A DNA stretch of 64,000 nt from Eulemur rufifrons. Taxonomy: Eukaryota; Chordata; Mammalia; Primates; Lemuridae. Shown here piece by piece: positions 63,255-64,000 of the stretch (its first letter is position 1; every line of letters begins with the position of its first letter). The stretch is from positions 87,679,114 through 87,743,113 of the forward strand of contig NC_090984.1 in NCBI RefSeq assembly GCF_041146395.1. The letters are read 5' to 3'. A program made the translations under genes and the position numbers. The notes under the pieces were generated by a model. It was given only the letters and a program-made list of their open reading frames with translations, searched no databases and was not told the DNA's origin.

Positions 63255-63700
63255 TCCACATTATCCCCACCCCCCAATATTGTGTCCTTAGTAATCTCTT
63301 CCTCTTGAGTGTGGGCAGGACCTGTTACTTGCTTCTAACCAATAGAATATGGCAAAAATGATGAGATGTCATTTCTGTGACTATGTTACACAGGACTGTA
63401 ATGTCTGTCTTGCCAGCAGACTTTCTCTCTTGTTGGCTTTGATGAAGCAAGCTGCTCTGCCATGAGCTGCCTGCCATATGGTGGGCCCCACATGGCCAGG
63501 AACTGAGGGCAGCATCCATCCAGCAACCAGCAAGAACCTGAAGCCCCCAGGCCTACACCTGGCAAGAAGCTGAATTCTGCTGACAACCACATAGAGCTCG
63601 GAGGCAGATCCTCTCCAGTCAGCTCTGGGATGAGCCTCAGCCAATACCCTGAAGCTGAGCTCCTAATGCAGGGAACCTAGCAAATCTATGCCTTCCTCTT
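63255..63700 (+). mobile_element. MaLR-type LTR (ERV), 3'-truncated
   Basis: CTTCCTCTTGAGTGTGGGCAGG, CTTGCTTCTAACCAATAGAATATGG, TGATGAAGCAAGCTGCTCTG, AGGAACTGAGGGCAGCATCC and GAAGCTGAATTCTGCTGACAACC follow the order of a common mammalian LTR family. Its poly(A) end is missing. Confidence 0.65.
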
Positions 63701-64000
63701 AACATTATTCCATCTCCAGAGGATTTTCTTGCCATGTTAGTTGTCTTGATCGTTCATTTACTTTACATAAAATGAGCACTAATTTTTAAAAACTCCCAGG
63801 ATAATTCTACAACTGCCAACAGTATGTTGTTTAGTGGTCAGTCCTGATAACAGTATCTCAACACATAAACATGTAAGCATGTCACAGCCATGCTATGTCT
63901 CCTCTGTTTCCACATGCCAGTTGAGAAAGCCAGTCCTGCTCTTCATAGTTACCTTCTAGAGTAAACAGGGAATCCAGAATAGGTAAATCTACAGAGACAG

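Overview
The window is nuclear DNA of a primate, most likely a strepsirrhine (lemur-like). Three things point there. Four dimeric Alu elements are present, and three of them (3940-4300, 15189-15529, 49749-50072) carry an enlarged A-rich or T-rich linker that I know from lemur genomes. L1 3' tails of the strepsirrhine type occur at 33501-33616 and 39083-39420. A TTAA-flanked piggyBac-like MITE lies at 46782-47184, and mouse lemur is the primate known for recent piggyBac activity. Gene density is very low and interspersed repeats dominate.

Only one protein-coding gene is supported: the 3' end of ARMH4 (C14orf37), on the minus strand. A 32-nt exon (30035-30066), a 135-nt transmembrane exon (24500-24634) and the terminal coding exon (24189-24257) together encode roughly the last 78 residues: a juxtamembrane stretch, one membrane helix, a strongly basic stop-transfer cluster and an acidic tail. 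The two splice junctions between these exons preserve the frame, and all splice sites are canonical. The long extracellular part must lie beyond position 64000, so 30067-64000 is one large intron. Positions 1 to about 23500 are intergenic sequence downstream of the gene. In human the next gene in that direction is SLC35F4, but none of it is seen here.

Layout. 1-2265 is a decayed ERV-L-type provirus 3' end (RNase H/integrase/dUTPase-like remnants plus a 3' LTR). 2266-23500 is intergenic with hAT MITEs, MIR, L2, L1, MER2 and Alu copies. About 23500-30066 holds the ARMH4 3' exons. 30067-64000 is intronic, with an MER1-like hAT element, an L1 ORF2 fragment abutting a truncated Tigger1 (34468-37436), several L1 insertions with clear target-site duplications, the piggyBac MITE, three better-preserved MaLR-type LTRs, and a long L2 reverse-transcriptase remnant (52265-53560).

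None of the short open reading frames outside ARMH4 looks like a gene. Those I could place fall in Alu, L1, L2, Tigger or simple repeats. I found no CRISPR-like array, RNA gene, CpG-island promoter or undescribed multi-gene system. The most interesting items are a candidate acidic-dileucine sorting signal with a casein-kinase-2-type acidic cluster in the ARMH4 tail, the piggyBac-like MITE with internal tandem subterminal repeats, and the L1/Tigger1 fusion junction. Repeat subfamily names are from memory and unverified; class-level calls are firmer.
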